Part shown: positions 52,765 to 60,951 of the stretch, piece by piece | How positions within the stretch are numbered: the stretch's first letter is position 1 | Layout: every line of letters begins with the position of its first letter | Assembly (NCBI RefSeq): GCF_009695545.1 | Contig: NZ_VUNS01000003.1 | Location: forward strand, 62,001 to 126,000 | DNA from: Victivallis lenta | GTDB taxonomy: Bacteria; Verrucomicrobiota; Lentisphaeria; Victivallales; Victivallaceae | Reading direction: 5' to 3' | DNA: 64,000 nucleotides | The notes under the pieces: generated by a model | Databases searched by the model: none | What the model saw: the letters and a program-made list of their open reading frames with translations, nothing else | What the model was told of the DNA's origin: nothing | Translations under genes and position numbers: made by a program

Positions 52765-53621
52765 GACAGCACCTCCAATTCCTTCCAGAATTCCCCGGTC
52801 AGAGAACACTCCAATTCGCCGACCGGCACTTTGCGGACCGCCCCGAACGCGAAGTCCACCGCGGCTTCATTCAGGGAACGCCAGAAACTGTTTCTTCTCC
52901 CGGCCCGCCACATATGGTTCAAATCGTAAAACTGCCGGTAGAGGATCTGCACCTGCTCGGCGGGCGGCAGGCCGTTCACCCGCTCCCGGTCCGAATGGCA
53001 CAGCCGGTAAATCCCCGACAGCCGGACCGTCTCGCCGATGCGGACCGGATGCAGCTCCCCGGAAACGAACTGGCTCCAGGTCGGCAGCGGCTGCGCAAAA
53101 TACGCTCCGCCGACGTTCGAAATCAGCACTGCATCGTCGCAAAGCGCCCGCCACGGCGGCGGAATCCGCCGGGCGCAGGTGCTTTTCCCCGCTCCGGAAG
53201 GGCCGCAGACCACAATGCCGCTGCCGTCCCTGGCCAGCAGCGCACCGTGCGCCACAACCGCCTCGCGCTTCAGCAGCTGCGGCAGAAAACCGTACCAGAC
53301 GATGCGCGGCAACAGCGGCAGCAGCTCGTCGGAACCGGTGCGGTGCAGCAGAAACTCAACCACGCCGTCCGGCCTCCGCCGCACCGAAGCTTCCGGACTC
53401 AGGTGGATCAGCTCCTCCCGCCGCCATCCGGCCGGAAAGTCCGGAGTCCGCGGAGCGCATCCGACCGACACCTGCGCCGCGACCGGCAGCATACCGGGGA
53501 GCATTTCGGGAATAACCACTTTTTCAATCAGCTCCAGACAGCAGCAGGCGGCCTCCCCGCTGAAGCGCCAGACTGCTTTCGTTCCGCCGGCCAGCCGTAC
53601 TTCGAGAATCCTCACTTCCAT
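52761..53621 (-). CDS. HPr-kinase-like P-loop protein of a RiPP cluster
   Basis: The 286-residue protein has one clear P-loop, GIVVCGPSGAGKSTCARRI, and the downstream LCDDAVLISNV strand with the Asp-Asp that in HprK coordinates Mg. Order and motif match the HprK-type kinases that sit in RiPP clusters, where they are thought to phosphorylate the peptide, and the ScmC family of the SynChlorMet cassette. The N-terminal 110 residues are unassigned. It overlaps the radical SAM gene by 10 nt, and the downstream PqqD-like gene by 4 nt. Confidence 0.75.
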   Translation of the reverse strand: MEVRILEVRLAGGTKAVWRFSGEAACCCLELIEKVVIPEMLPGMLPVAAQVSVGCAPRTPDFPAGWRREELIHLSPEASVRRRPDGVVEFLLHRTGSDELLPLLPRIVWYGFLPQLLKREAVVAHGALLARDGSGIVVCGPSGAGKSTCARRIPPPWRALCDDAVLISNVGGAYFAQPLPTWSQFVSGELHPVRIGETVRLSGIYRLCHSDRERVNGLPPAEQVQILYRQFYDLNHMWRAGRRNSFWRSLNEAAVDFAFGAVRKVPVGELECSLTGEFWKELEVLS

Positions 53622-54691
53622 TCAAGCCTTTCAAAATCAAAATCGGGAGCTGCCTCCTGATATTTTTTCAAACAGTAGGGCGTGGCTCGCCCGCAATGGT
53701 CGAAGCAGGCGCCCGCCGGACGGCAATACCGGTTGTATCCGCACTCCGCGCAGACCGGGAAAGTCTCCGCCGGGTCGCAGTCGTGTTCACGCATTTCAAG
53801 CAGAACGGGCGAATTGCGCCAGACGTCGATGATCCGGTCTTTTCCAGCCCACCCCAATACCATATGGGAAATATGGTTGCACGGCGTAATGGCGCCGTCC
53901 GCCCGGATCGAAATCCGCTCCAGCTGCGCCGGACAACGCAGGAGGGAAGCTCCGGTCAGCTCCCGCCGGTCGAGAATGTCCTTCCAACGATTCGCGACAT
54001 TCGTGAAGGCAGCCTTCTTCACGAGGAACCGCTCCGGAAAGGCCGCGTGAACCCGCTTGACCTCGACCATCGACTGCAGCTGTTCCCGCATGGAGAGCAG
54101 ATGCCCGCTGTCGTCGTCACTCTCCTTGCTGCTGAAGTGCTGCGCCCAGTTGGCGGAGACCGCAGGGATGCCGGTCTCTTCGAGCAGGCAGCGGACGGTC
54201 TCCATCAGGGTTCCGAGATTGTGCTTCCCGATGGTGATCCGCACCTGTGCCCGAAGCCCGTGCTCCCGGAGGATGCCGATCGCCCGGACGGCCCGGGCGA
54301 ACGAACCTCTGCCGCGAATCGCGTCATGCACCTCCTCCACCCCGTCCACCGAAATCTGGACGCTGTTGCAGCGGCCGGACTCCTTCAACATGACGGCATG
54401 TCTGTCCTCGAAAAAGTAGCCGTTGCTGAGCAGCGAAAACCGCATATTGTTGCGGCACACTCCCTCGATCAACTGCGGCAGATCTTCCCGGAGCAGCACC
54501 TCGCCGCCGGAAAGAATCACCTTGAGCATCTTCATCTGCCCGAATTCGGCAAAGACATCGAGCCACTCGCCGGTGGTCAACTCCTCCGGAGTCTCACAGG
54601 CGCTGTTCCGAAAATAGCAGTAACCGCAATGCAGATTGCATCTCGCAGTCAACGCCGCCTCGGCATAATATGGAGCGGAAAGAGGCTGCAT
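53612..54691 (-). CDS. Radical SAM/SPASM peptide-modifying enzyme
   Basis: The 359-residue enzyme has the SAM cluster motif CNLHCGYC near residue 18 and a C-terminal SPASM region with Cys-rich segments (LLRCPAQ; ITPCNH; CDPAETFPVCAECGYNRYCRPAGACFDHC). SPASM radical enzymes usually install thioether or other crosslinks in RiPP precursors, which fits the Cys-containing peptide encoded 11 nt upstream. It may also be a homologue of the ScmE or ScmF family. A GGAAGG near the precursor stop is the likely ribosome site. Confidence 0.88.
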   Translation of the reverse strand: MQPLSAPYYAEAALTARCNLHCGYCYFRNSACETPEELTTGEWLDVFAEFGQMKMLKVILSGGEVLLREDLPQLIEGVCRNNMRFSLLSNGYFFEDRHAVMLKESGRCNSVQISVDGVEEVHDAIRGRGSFARAVRAIGILREHGLRAQVRITIGKHNLGTLMETVRCLLEETGIPAVSANWAQHFSSKESDDDSGHLLSMREQLQSMVEVKRVHAAFPERFLVKKAAFTNVANRWKDILDRRELTGASLLRCPAQLERISIRADGAITPCNHISHMVLGWAGKDRIIDVWRNSPVLLEMREHDCDPAETFPVCAECGYNRYCRPAGACFDHCGRATPYCLKKYQEAAPDFDFERLEWK

Positions 54692-54702
54692 ATCAATAAT
54701 TA

Positions 54703-54867
54703 TTATCCTTCCGGTGGAGTATCATCCGTTGCGGCTCCACATGGTTCAACAGGGTTGCCATCGACTCCTCCAATACAACTGTCCCCTTTGATAATCTGCG
54801 CCATCCAGTGTTCAAAGTCGATCAGTTCCGGTTTTTCGTAAACTTGCTTTCCATCCGCTTCCTGCAT
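54703..54867 (-). CDS. RiPP precursor peptide (54 residues, two Cys)
   Basis: A 54-residue frame from ATG 54867 to TAA 54703 lies directly before the radical SAM gene. The leader portion VYEKPELIDFEHWMAQIIKG carries a KPEL-type motif followed by an acidic/aromatic stretch, as in precursors recognised by PqqD-like elements. The core SCIGGVDGNPVEPCG contains two Cys (31 and 43) and many small residues, suitable for radical crosslinking; the end is TPPEG. No other ATG in this frame precedes it, because a TGA lies 3 codons upstream. A weak GGGGAG is 12 nt upstream. The product is unknown; the resemblance to the ScmA family is from memory and unverified. Confidence 0.75.
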   Translation of the reverse strand: MQEADGKQVYEKPELIDFEHWMAQIIKGDSCIGGVDGNPVEPCGAATDDTPPEG

Positions 54868-54973
54868 TTCCGTTCATCGCTCCCCTGTTTGTTCTTCACC
54901 GAAAATACGCTTGATTCAGTTTTCGCATCCCTGCGCATTATCTTTCGATGCAAAATATTCACCGTTGATGTTC

Positions 54974-54987
54974 ATATTGTACAATAT
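54974..54987. promoter_or_regulatory. Palindromic operator over the RiPP promoter -10
   Basis: ATATTGT-ACAATAT is a perfect 14-bp palindrome that covers the -10 hexamer and probable start of the RiPP operon promoter, a position typical for repressor binding. Confidence 0.45.
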
Positions 54988-55008
54988 CATGATTGAACTT
55001 TCCGGCAA
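54981..55008 (-). promoter_or_regulatory. Promoter of the RiPP operon
   Basis: TTGCCG (55003-55008), 16-bp spacer and TATTGT (54981-54986) on the minus strand, giving a leader of about 107 nt before the precursor. The same TATTGT -10 is used by the kinase operon promoter at 24439. Confidence 0.4.
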
Positions 55009-55065
55009 CGGCTGACAGCATGACGGTTGCTTTCATTGAAACACCTGCTTTTTGAATTGATTTGC

Positions 55066-55147
55066 AAAAGTCAGAATATCATCAGATATCCATTCCATAT
55101 TATTATAACACTTTTTCATTCTTTTTACAGATGATATCCTGACTTTT
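55066..55147. repeat. 18-bp inverted repeat flanking a TATAAT
   Basis: Arms AAAAGTCAGAATATCATC (55066-55083) and its near-exact complement (55130-55147) match at 17 of 18 bases. The 46-bp loop contains TATAAT on the minus strand (55102-55107). It may be the terminator of the upstream giant gene, a phase-variable promoter switch, or a binding site. Confidence 0.7.
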
Positions 55148-55179
55148 TTACTGATGATTACCGAAAAAGCATACTATTG

Positions 55180-58100
55180 TCATACTTTGCTGACGGAGAG
55201 CGTATTGTTCTCGGCGAGGCCGAATTTCCACTGCCGGTTCGCATCCACCCAGGCGTTGAGCCCCAGGTCCCACTCCCCGGCGACCCCGTTGAAGTAAACG
55301 GTGTTTCCGCTGTTGTTCCATCCGCCGATGACCGAGGCGCTGCCGCCCGCGATCACCGTCGCGGCATTGAAGCCGGCCGTATCGAAATCGAGGTTGAAGG
55401 TATCACCGGAGAAACCGCCGTTTCCGGCATCCCACGTCAACGCCGTTTCGCCTTCCGCCAGTTTGAAGTTCCACGTGTTCACCCCGACCATGTAACTGCC
55501 CTGACCGGTGCTCCAATGCACCCGGCTGCCGGAAATCGTCACCACATCAAAGTAGGCGAAGTTGGCTGTAATGGTCCCGGTGAAATCGGTCAGGTTCAGG
55601 AACCGGGTTCCGCCGATGCCGCCGCCCTGTCCGGTTGGCGCACCGCCACCAATAAATGAGCCGGCAGCGAAAGTCAGATTATCGCCCAACCCTTTGATTG
55701 TAATGCAGGTATCACCGGTAACAGTGGCGAGACCATGGCCGCCGCCGAAGATAGATTTGCAGCGGACTGCGCCGGCGGAACAATCCACCGTGATATTGGT
55801 ATTACCGTAAATAACTGCATGAGCGCCTGTCGCAGAATCAGCATTACCGGCACCGAAAACGGACCCGACCGTTCCGCCATCAATGATGATTTCCGTATCT
55901 CCGTAGATAAGCGCTCCGGCTCCGGAGGAAGCGGAATAGCCTCCGCCATAGATAAAACCCGTGCTTCCTCCATTGACAATGATTCGCGTTCCGCCGTAAA
56001 CAACATTGCTTCCGCTGCCAACGCTGTGCCCGCCACCCAAAACCGTACCGACAGAACTTTCACGATCAATCGTAATCGTTACACCTTTTCCCGTCATACC
56101 GGAAGTCCCAACAACAGCCGTACCGTTTGACGTACTGCGGCCGCCACCGAAAATTCCAACGCTGCTGCGATTAAAACCGTCCAACTGAATTTCAGTTCCT
56201 CCGGTTAACCTGGAATATCCGTTCGCGCCGGCATAACCGCCGCCATAAATAAAGTTTGTATCGGCACTGCCGGTTACTGTAATTAAACCCTTTCCATAAT
56301 TGATCGCAATACCGCCAAGAGCATATCCCCCGCCGTAAACCAGACCGGTTCTGGCGGTGGAGGCAATGGTGATGACGGAATTTCCATATACCGCGGATTC
56401 GCCCCCGTTGACGCCATATCCGCCGCCGGTGATGGTGCCGAGCCGGCTCGCTCCCGAAACCGTCAGCGCGACACCGGCGAGATTTTCCGCCGTTCCGATC
56501 ATGGAACGCGCTCCGCTGCCGGTCGCCCAACCGCCGAGCATCGTGAAACCGGTGTTGACCGTTCCGGCCAGGATCAATTCAGAACCGCCTTCAACAACAA
56601 CGGCAGCTCCGGTCCCGGATGCATATCCGCCGGCGAAAAGGATATCAGACATTCTGACACTGCCGATCGTGAGGGTCGCCTTGCCGGTAACCGTGGTGGT
56701 TCCCGCCGCCGTGCGGTAACCGCCGACGTAGATCCGGCCCGACGAAGCTCCCGCCCCGGCGCCGTTGTTCTGCAGATTCAGCACCACGTCGCCGTAAACC
56801 GTCGCGTTTCCGGCGCTGGAGGCGTCGTTGCAGGTGCCGAGCACGATGTTATATGCCTGGTTGCAGACCGCGGAATTGATGTTGACCGTGATCGCGTCCC
56901 CGGTTTTCGTCGCCGTGTTGACATCCCCGGTGCCGCCGGCGTAGATGAATGCACCCGCCGCATCGCAGCCGGCCGCGATCGTGATGACGATTCGGCCGAA
57001 CACCGCACCGCTGCAGCCGCCTCCGTAGATATCGCCCCTGAAGTTCGCGTTGACCTCGACAGCGGCGTTGCCGGCCACATTGCCGTTTTTTCCGCCGCCG
57101 TAGATGTCGCCGTCGACCGACGTATTGAGCACCAGCCGGGTGTTGCCCGTCACCAGGCCGCCGCTGCCGCCGGCGAATGCTTCTCCGGTGATGTTTCCGC
57201 CGGCGATCAGGAGCACGGCGTCGCCGTTGACCTGCCCGCCCCTGCCGCCGCCGTAGACGTTCGTCACGGTTCCGCCGGAGATCCGGACTGTCGTGCCGCC
57301 GTCGACCGCCGCATTCCGGCCGCCGCCGTAAACATCGCCGTTGACCACAGCATTTTTGTTGTTCAGATCGACCACGGCGCCGTTCGACACGACTGCGCCG
57401 TTGTCACCGCCGCCGTAGATGTGTCCCGAAATCCGGACCGTCCCATCCGAGGTGAAATGAAACAGCGTTCCGCTGCCGACCGTTCCTCCGGCCCCGGTGC
57501 CGCCGCCGAAGATATTGCCGAGGTAATCGCCGTGTCCGAGCGTAATTTCCGTCCTGCCGGCCACTGCTCCGCCGTTGCCGCCGCCGTAAACGTCACCCGT
57601 GACTCCGCCCCAGTTGCCGGAGTCGCCGGCCAGAATCCACACTTCCGCGTTGCCGGTCACATCGCCGTTGCGCCCGCCGCCGTAGACGCTGCCGGCAAGC
57701 TGCGTCCAGTTGGCCGAAACGACCGTGTCCCCCCGTACGTCCGCCGCATTGCCGCCGCCGTAAATATCCGCGGTCGGCGTACCGCCTGCAATGGTCACCT
57801 TCGCACCGCCCTCGACCACCGCACCCGCCGCGCCGCCGCCGAATACGGCGCTCGCGCGCAGGTTGCCGCCGACCTTCACCTCGGCGCCGTTCATGACGGA
57901 GGCCGCCGAACCGGAACCGCCGCCGTGAATGCCGCCGGCGGTTCCGCCTGCGGCATTCACCATCGTGCCGCCGCTCACGACCGAATTCCGGCCGCCGCCG
58001 TAAACATCGCCGGCAATCACCGCGTTGCCGTTGCTCAACCCGACCGCGGCGCTCCCGGTCACGGCCGCTCCGCCGTTGCCGCCGCCGTAAATATCGCCGG

Positions 58101-60951
58101 TCACCTTCGGCGTCCCCCCCGACAACTGAACCAGCGTCCCGCCGCCGACCGTCCCGCCGGCGCCGTTGCCGCCACCGTAGATATTGCCGAGATAATCACC
58201 GTGTCCGAGCGTAACCGCCGTATCGCCGGTTACGCCGCCGTTGTTGCCGCCGCCGTAGATTTCGCCTTCGAAGCCGCCCCAGTTGCCGGAAACGCCCGCA
58301 GTGATTTCGACTGACGCATTCCCGGTAACTGTTCCGTTGTTGCCGCCGCCGTAAAACGCGCCGGACATGATCGCCCAATAAGCCGACACGAACGTATTGC
58401 CCTGCACATCCGCCGCGTTGCCGCCGCCGTAAAAGCTGCCGGAGAGCGTTCCGCTCTGCAGCAGAATCTGCGTACCGCCGTTCACAGCCGCACCGTCCCG
58501 CCCGCCGCCGTAGACATTCCCCCGGATATCGGCGGCCGAAACGGCAATCTGCGTGCCGCCGTTCACCGTCGCGCCGTTGCGCCCGCCGCCGTAAATATCG
58601 CCGGACACCGCGGTTCCGGCGACGGAAAGTTCCGTGCCGCTGCCGACCAGCGCTCCTGCCCCGTTGCCGCCGCCGTAGACATCCGCCTTTAATTGCGCAA
58701 TATTCCCGAGGGAGACAACGGCTTTGCCGTCGACCTCGCCATTGCGCCCGCCGCCGTGGAATGAAACCGTATCCGGCATCACGATGGCTCCGCCGAGGTC
58801 GAGCAGGGTGCTGCCCGTCACCTTCGCATGATTGCCGCCGCCGTAGATGTCGCCGCCGATGTTCCCGGCCCTGACGCGGACAACCGTGCCGCCGTTCACA
58901 GCCGCACCGTCCCGCCCGCCGCCGTAAACGGTTCCGGCCACGCTGGCGAGGGAAGCAGAAACGAGAGTTCCGCCGTTCACAGCCGCACCGTCGGCGCCTC
59001 CGCCGTAGACATCGCCGTTCATTGTTCCGCCATTCAGAAAGACGTTCGTCCCTTTGCCGACATTCGCGGCGGAGCCGTTGCCGCCGCCATAGACGGTTCC
59101 GGTCACGGCGCCTTTCAGCGAAAGGGCCGTTCCCCCGTGTACAGCACCGTTATAACCGCCGCCGTACACGGCAGTCCCGGAGAGATGGGTTCCGACTTCC
59201 TGATCGAACCGGGTGCCGCCTTTCACCGTCGCGGCATCACCGCCCAGATAAAGCTCACCGATGATATTCGAATTCCGGTACGTGTAGACATACGTGTCGC
59301 CGCCGACTGTCGCGCCATTGCGCCCGCCGCCGAAAACTTTGCCGACGATCGTGGTGCTGCCGTCGGCCGAAGCGCCTATGATAAGGCTCGTGCCGCCTTT
59401 GACCAGGTCGGCCGTTCCCTCGCCGCCGCCGTAAACGATGGTTTCGAAGGTTCCGGTATTGTAGAGCCCGATCTTCGCATTGCCGTCGACCGTGGCATTG
59501 CTGCCGCCGCCGTAGATGCTGCCGACACCGGCGTAGGAACCGGATACTCCGGAAACGATGACATAGGTGTCTCCTCCGATTATCGCGCCGTTGCGCCCGC
59601 CGCCGTAGACACTGCCGACGGCTTTGGCATAAGAGAACCGGACCAGCGTGTTCTTTTCAACAACCGCACCGTCGTCACCGCCGCCGAAAACATTCCCGTA
59701 GGTTCCGGTCGAAATGTTGATCGATGTTCCGGCCATGTAACTGTCGGCTTCGCTGACGTCATAGGCGGCTTCGTTCCAGACCGTGCTGCCGGCGCCCCGG
59801 CCGCCGCCGAACAGGCAGCCGGAGAGCGTTACCGCCTGGCCGCTTACCCAATAGCAGACCGCCTGCGTAACGCCGACACGGGCGTTGCCGGAGGAGCCGT
59901 CGCCGCCGAGATAAACCGTACCGTGCGTGCCGCCGGTTACATGCAGATTGACGGTCCCGATATCGGAAGCACCGCTGCCGCCGCCGAACGCAGTCGCCAC
60001 TTCCCCGCCCGCCAGGATGAAACCGGCCTCATCGCCGATGCCCTGACCGCCGTACAGCGTCTTGATTTTCGCATAATTCGTAACCGTCAGCGACGGATGG
60101 ACTGAGCCGTTGACCTCCACATAAACGGTGTTCAGGATCGAACTGCCGATGGTGATCTGCCTGGTCTGGCTGGAGAAACGGATTCCCGCGACTGCGGATG
60201 CATCGACGTCGCCGCCGCCGGCGTTTCCGCCGATCCGGATCTGCTGGATATCCGGAAATACGTAAACCGTGCCGCCGACGGGAGCCGCCAGAACCGCCTT
60301 CTGGATCGTGAGGGCATTGTCGCCGTAACCGCTCGCGGCGGAAAACACCAACCGCGTTTCGCCGACGGGCCGGTCAACGGTGATCATCCACGCCGCCCCC
60401 GGAGAAACGACAAATTCGTAAGGCGCGGCATAATCGTGGATATCACCGGCCGGATTCGCATGGCTTTCACCGAGCAGGTGACCGGCCTCGTGGGCGATCA
60501 CCGAGATGACCTGCTCGATGCCGCCGGTGATATTGTCGGTCAGGACATAGGCGTTGTCGTTTGCGATCCGATTGCCATTGCCAATCGTCTCCGCGATACC
60601 GGGAAAGGTCCCGTACCCATCGAATGCATCGGTCGAACCGACGTAGATGATCGACCTGTTACCCATGTCTTCCGGGAGGGAAATTGCGAAAACCACATTG
60701 TCATCCGCGCAGAGTTCGTTCAGTGAAGCGATGATATATGCCTGTTCTTCTTCGGAGAAACCGGCGCTGTCCATGCGGATATCGCTTAGCGAGAGAAATT
60801 CATTGCGGAATTCCAGCCCGCTGCCGCCATCGAAATCGACGAGAAAATACCGGCGCCGTTCCGCAGAATCAGAAATAAAAATATCTTCATTCCTGTTTTC
60901 AATGATTCCGATCTGGTCGCCGAAAAGATGTTTTTTTGTGATGTTCAGCAT
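55180..60951 (-). CDS. Giant Gly-rich repeat protein with metzincin motif
   Basis: The 1923-residue protein has no cleavable signal peptide. HEAGHLLGESH at residues 154-164 is a full HExxHxxGxxH zinc site of metzincin peptidases; no clear Met-turn is seen after it. From about residue 290 to 1790 the protein is built from dozens of units of roughly 26-30 residues, with the core GGG-R/N-N-G-A-x-V-x-G and VYGGG or IYGGG at each end. This regular pattern suggests a beta-solenoid. The tail (WDLGLNAWVDANRQWKFGLAENN) is beta-rich and could carry an export signal. AGGTGG precedes the ATG. The long open frames on the opposite strand are by-products of the repeat composition. Confidence 0.8.
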   Translation of the reverse strand: MLNITKKHLFGDQIGIIENRNEDIFISDSAERRRYFLVDFDGGSGLEFRNEFLSLSDIRMDSAGFSEEEQAYIIASLNELCADDNVVFAISLPEDMGNRSIIYVGSTDAFDGYGTFPGIAETIGNGNRIANDNAYVLTDNITGGIEQVISVIAHEAGHLLGESHANPAGDIHDYAAPYEFVVSPGAAWMITVDRPVGETRLVFSAASGYGDNALTIQKAVLAAPVGGTVYVFPDIQQIRIGGNAGGGDVDASAVAGIRFSSQTRQITIGSSILNTVYVEVNGSVHPSLTVTNYAKIKTLYGGQGIGDEAGFILAGGEVATAFGGGSGASDIGTVNLHVTGGTHGTVYLGGDGSSGNARVGVTQAVCYWVSGQAVTLSGCLFGGGRGAGSTVWNEAAYDVSEADSYMAGTSINISTGTYGNVFGGGDDGAVVEKNTLVRFSYAKAVGSVYGGGRNGAIIGGDTYVIVSGVSGSYAGVGSIYGGGSNATVDGNAKIGLYNTGTFETIVYGGGEGTADLVKGGTSLIIGASADGSTTIVGKVFGGGRNGATVGGDTYVYTYRNSNIIGELYLGGDAATVKGGTRFDQEVGTHLSGTAVYGGGYNGAVHGGTALSLKGAVTGTVYGGGNGSAANVGKGTNVFLNGGTMNGDVYGGGADGAAVNGGTLVSASLASVAGTVYGGGRDGAAVNGGTVVRVRAGNIGGDIYGGGNHAKVTGSTLLDLGGAIVMPDTVSFHGGGRNGEVDGKAVVSLGNIAQLKADVYGGGNGAGALVGSGTELSVAGTAVSGDIYGGGRNGATVNGGTQIAVSAADIRGNVYGGGRDGAAVNGGTQILLQSGTLSGSFYGGGNAADVQGNTFVSAYWAIMSGAFYGGGNNGTVTGNASVEITAGVSGNWGGFEGEIYGGGNNGGVTGDTAVTLGHGDYLGNIYGGGNGAGGTVGGGTLVQLSGGTPKVTGDIYGGGNGGAAVTGSAAVGLSNGNAVIAGDVYGGGRNSVVSGGTMVNAAGGTAGGIHGGGSGSAASVMNGAEVKVGGNLRASAVFGGGAAGAVVEGGAKVTIAGGTPTADIYGGGNAADVRGDTVVSANWTQLAGSVYGGGRNGDVTGNAEVWILAGDSGNWGGVTGDVYGGGNGGAVAGRTEITLGHGDYLGNIFGGGTGAGGTVGSGTLFHFTSDGTVRISGHIYGGGDNGAVVSNGAVVDLNNKNAVVNGDVYGGGRNAAVDGGTTVRISGGTVTNVYGGGRGGQVNGDAVLLIAGGNITGEAFAGGSGGLVTGNTRLVLNTSVDGDIYGGGKNGNVAGNAAVEVNANFRGDIYGGGCSGAVFGRIVITIAAGCDAAGAFIYAGGTGDVNTATKTGDAITVNINSAVCNQAYNIVLGTCNDASSAGNATVYGDVVLNLQNNGAGAGASSGRIYVGGYRTAAGTTTVTGKATLTIGSVRMSDILFAGGYASGTGAAVVVEGGSELILAGTVNTGFTMLGGWATGSGARSMIGTAENLAGVALTVSGASRLGTITGGGYGVNGGESAVYGNSVITIASTARTGLVYGGGYALGGIAINYGKGLITVTGSADTNFIYGGGYAGANGYSRLTGGTEIQLDGFNRSSVGIFGGGRSTSNGTAVVGTSGMTGKGVTITIDRESSVGTVLGGGHSVGSGSNVVYGGTRIIVNGGSTGFIYGGGYSASSGAGALIYGDTEIIIDGGTVGSVFGAGNADSATGAHAVIYGNTNITVDCSAGAVRCKSIFGGGHGLATVTGDTCITIKGLGDNLTFAAGSFIGGGAPTGQGGGIGGTRFLNLTDFTGTITANFAYFDVVTISGSRVHWSTGQGSYMVGVNTWNFKLAEGETALTWDAGNGGFSGDTFNLDFDTAGFNAATVIAGGSASVIGGWNNSGNTVYFNGVAGEWDLGLNAWVDANRQWKFGLAENNTLSVSKV

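Larger units (their letters stand above)
54868..55179. other. AT-rich regulatory gap between the giant metzincin-motif gene and the RiPP operon
   Basis: No gene of credible size fits here. The stretch holds a TTGCCG/TATTGT promoter for the RiPP operon, a palindrome over its -10 box, and a long inverted repeat around a TATAAT. A 25-codon frame at 54959-55036 has a Shine-Dalgarno but is considered unsupported. Confidence 0.7.

Noticed and set aside
54959-55036. A 25-codon frame with AGGTG upstream, before the RiPP precursor
   Set aside because: It starts upstream of the probable transcription start at about 54974, has no recognisable family and is too short to support.
57421-60105. Long open frames on the plus strand across the giant repeat gene
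   Set aside because: They arise from GC-rich repetitive codons of the minus-strand gene; their products are low-complexity Ala/Arg/Val sequences without ribosome sites.
55180-60951. CRISPR-like array suggested by repeats
   Set aside because: The repeated units are in frame, variable and encode Gly-rich protein; no constant repeat and spacer pattern.
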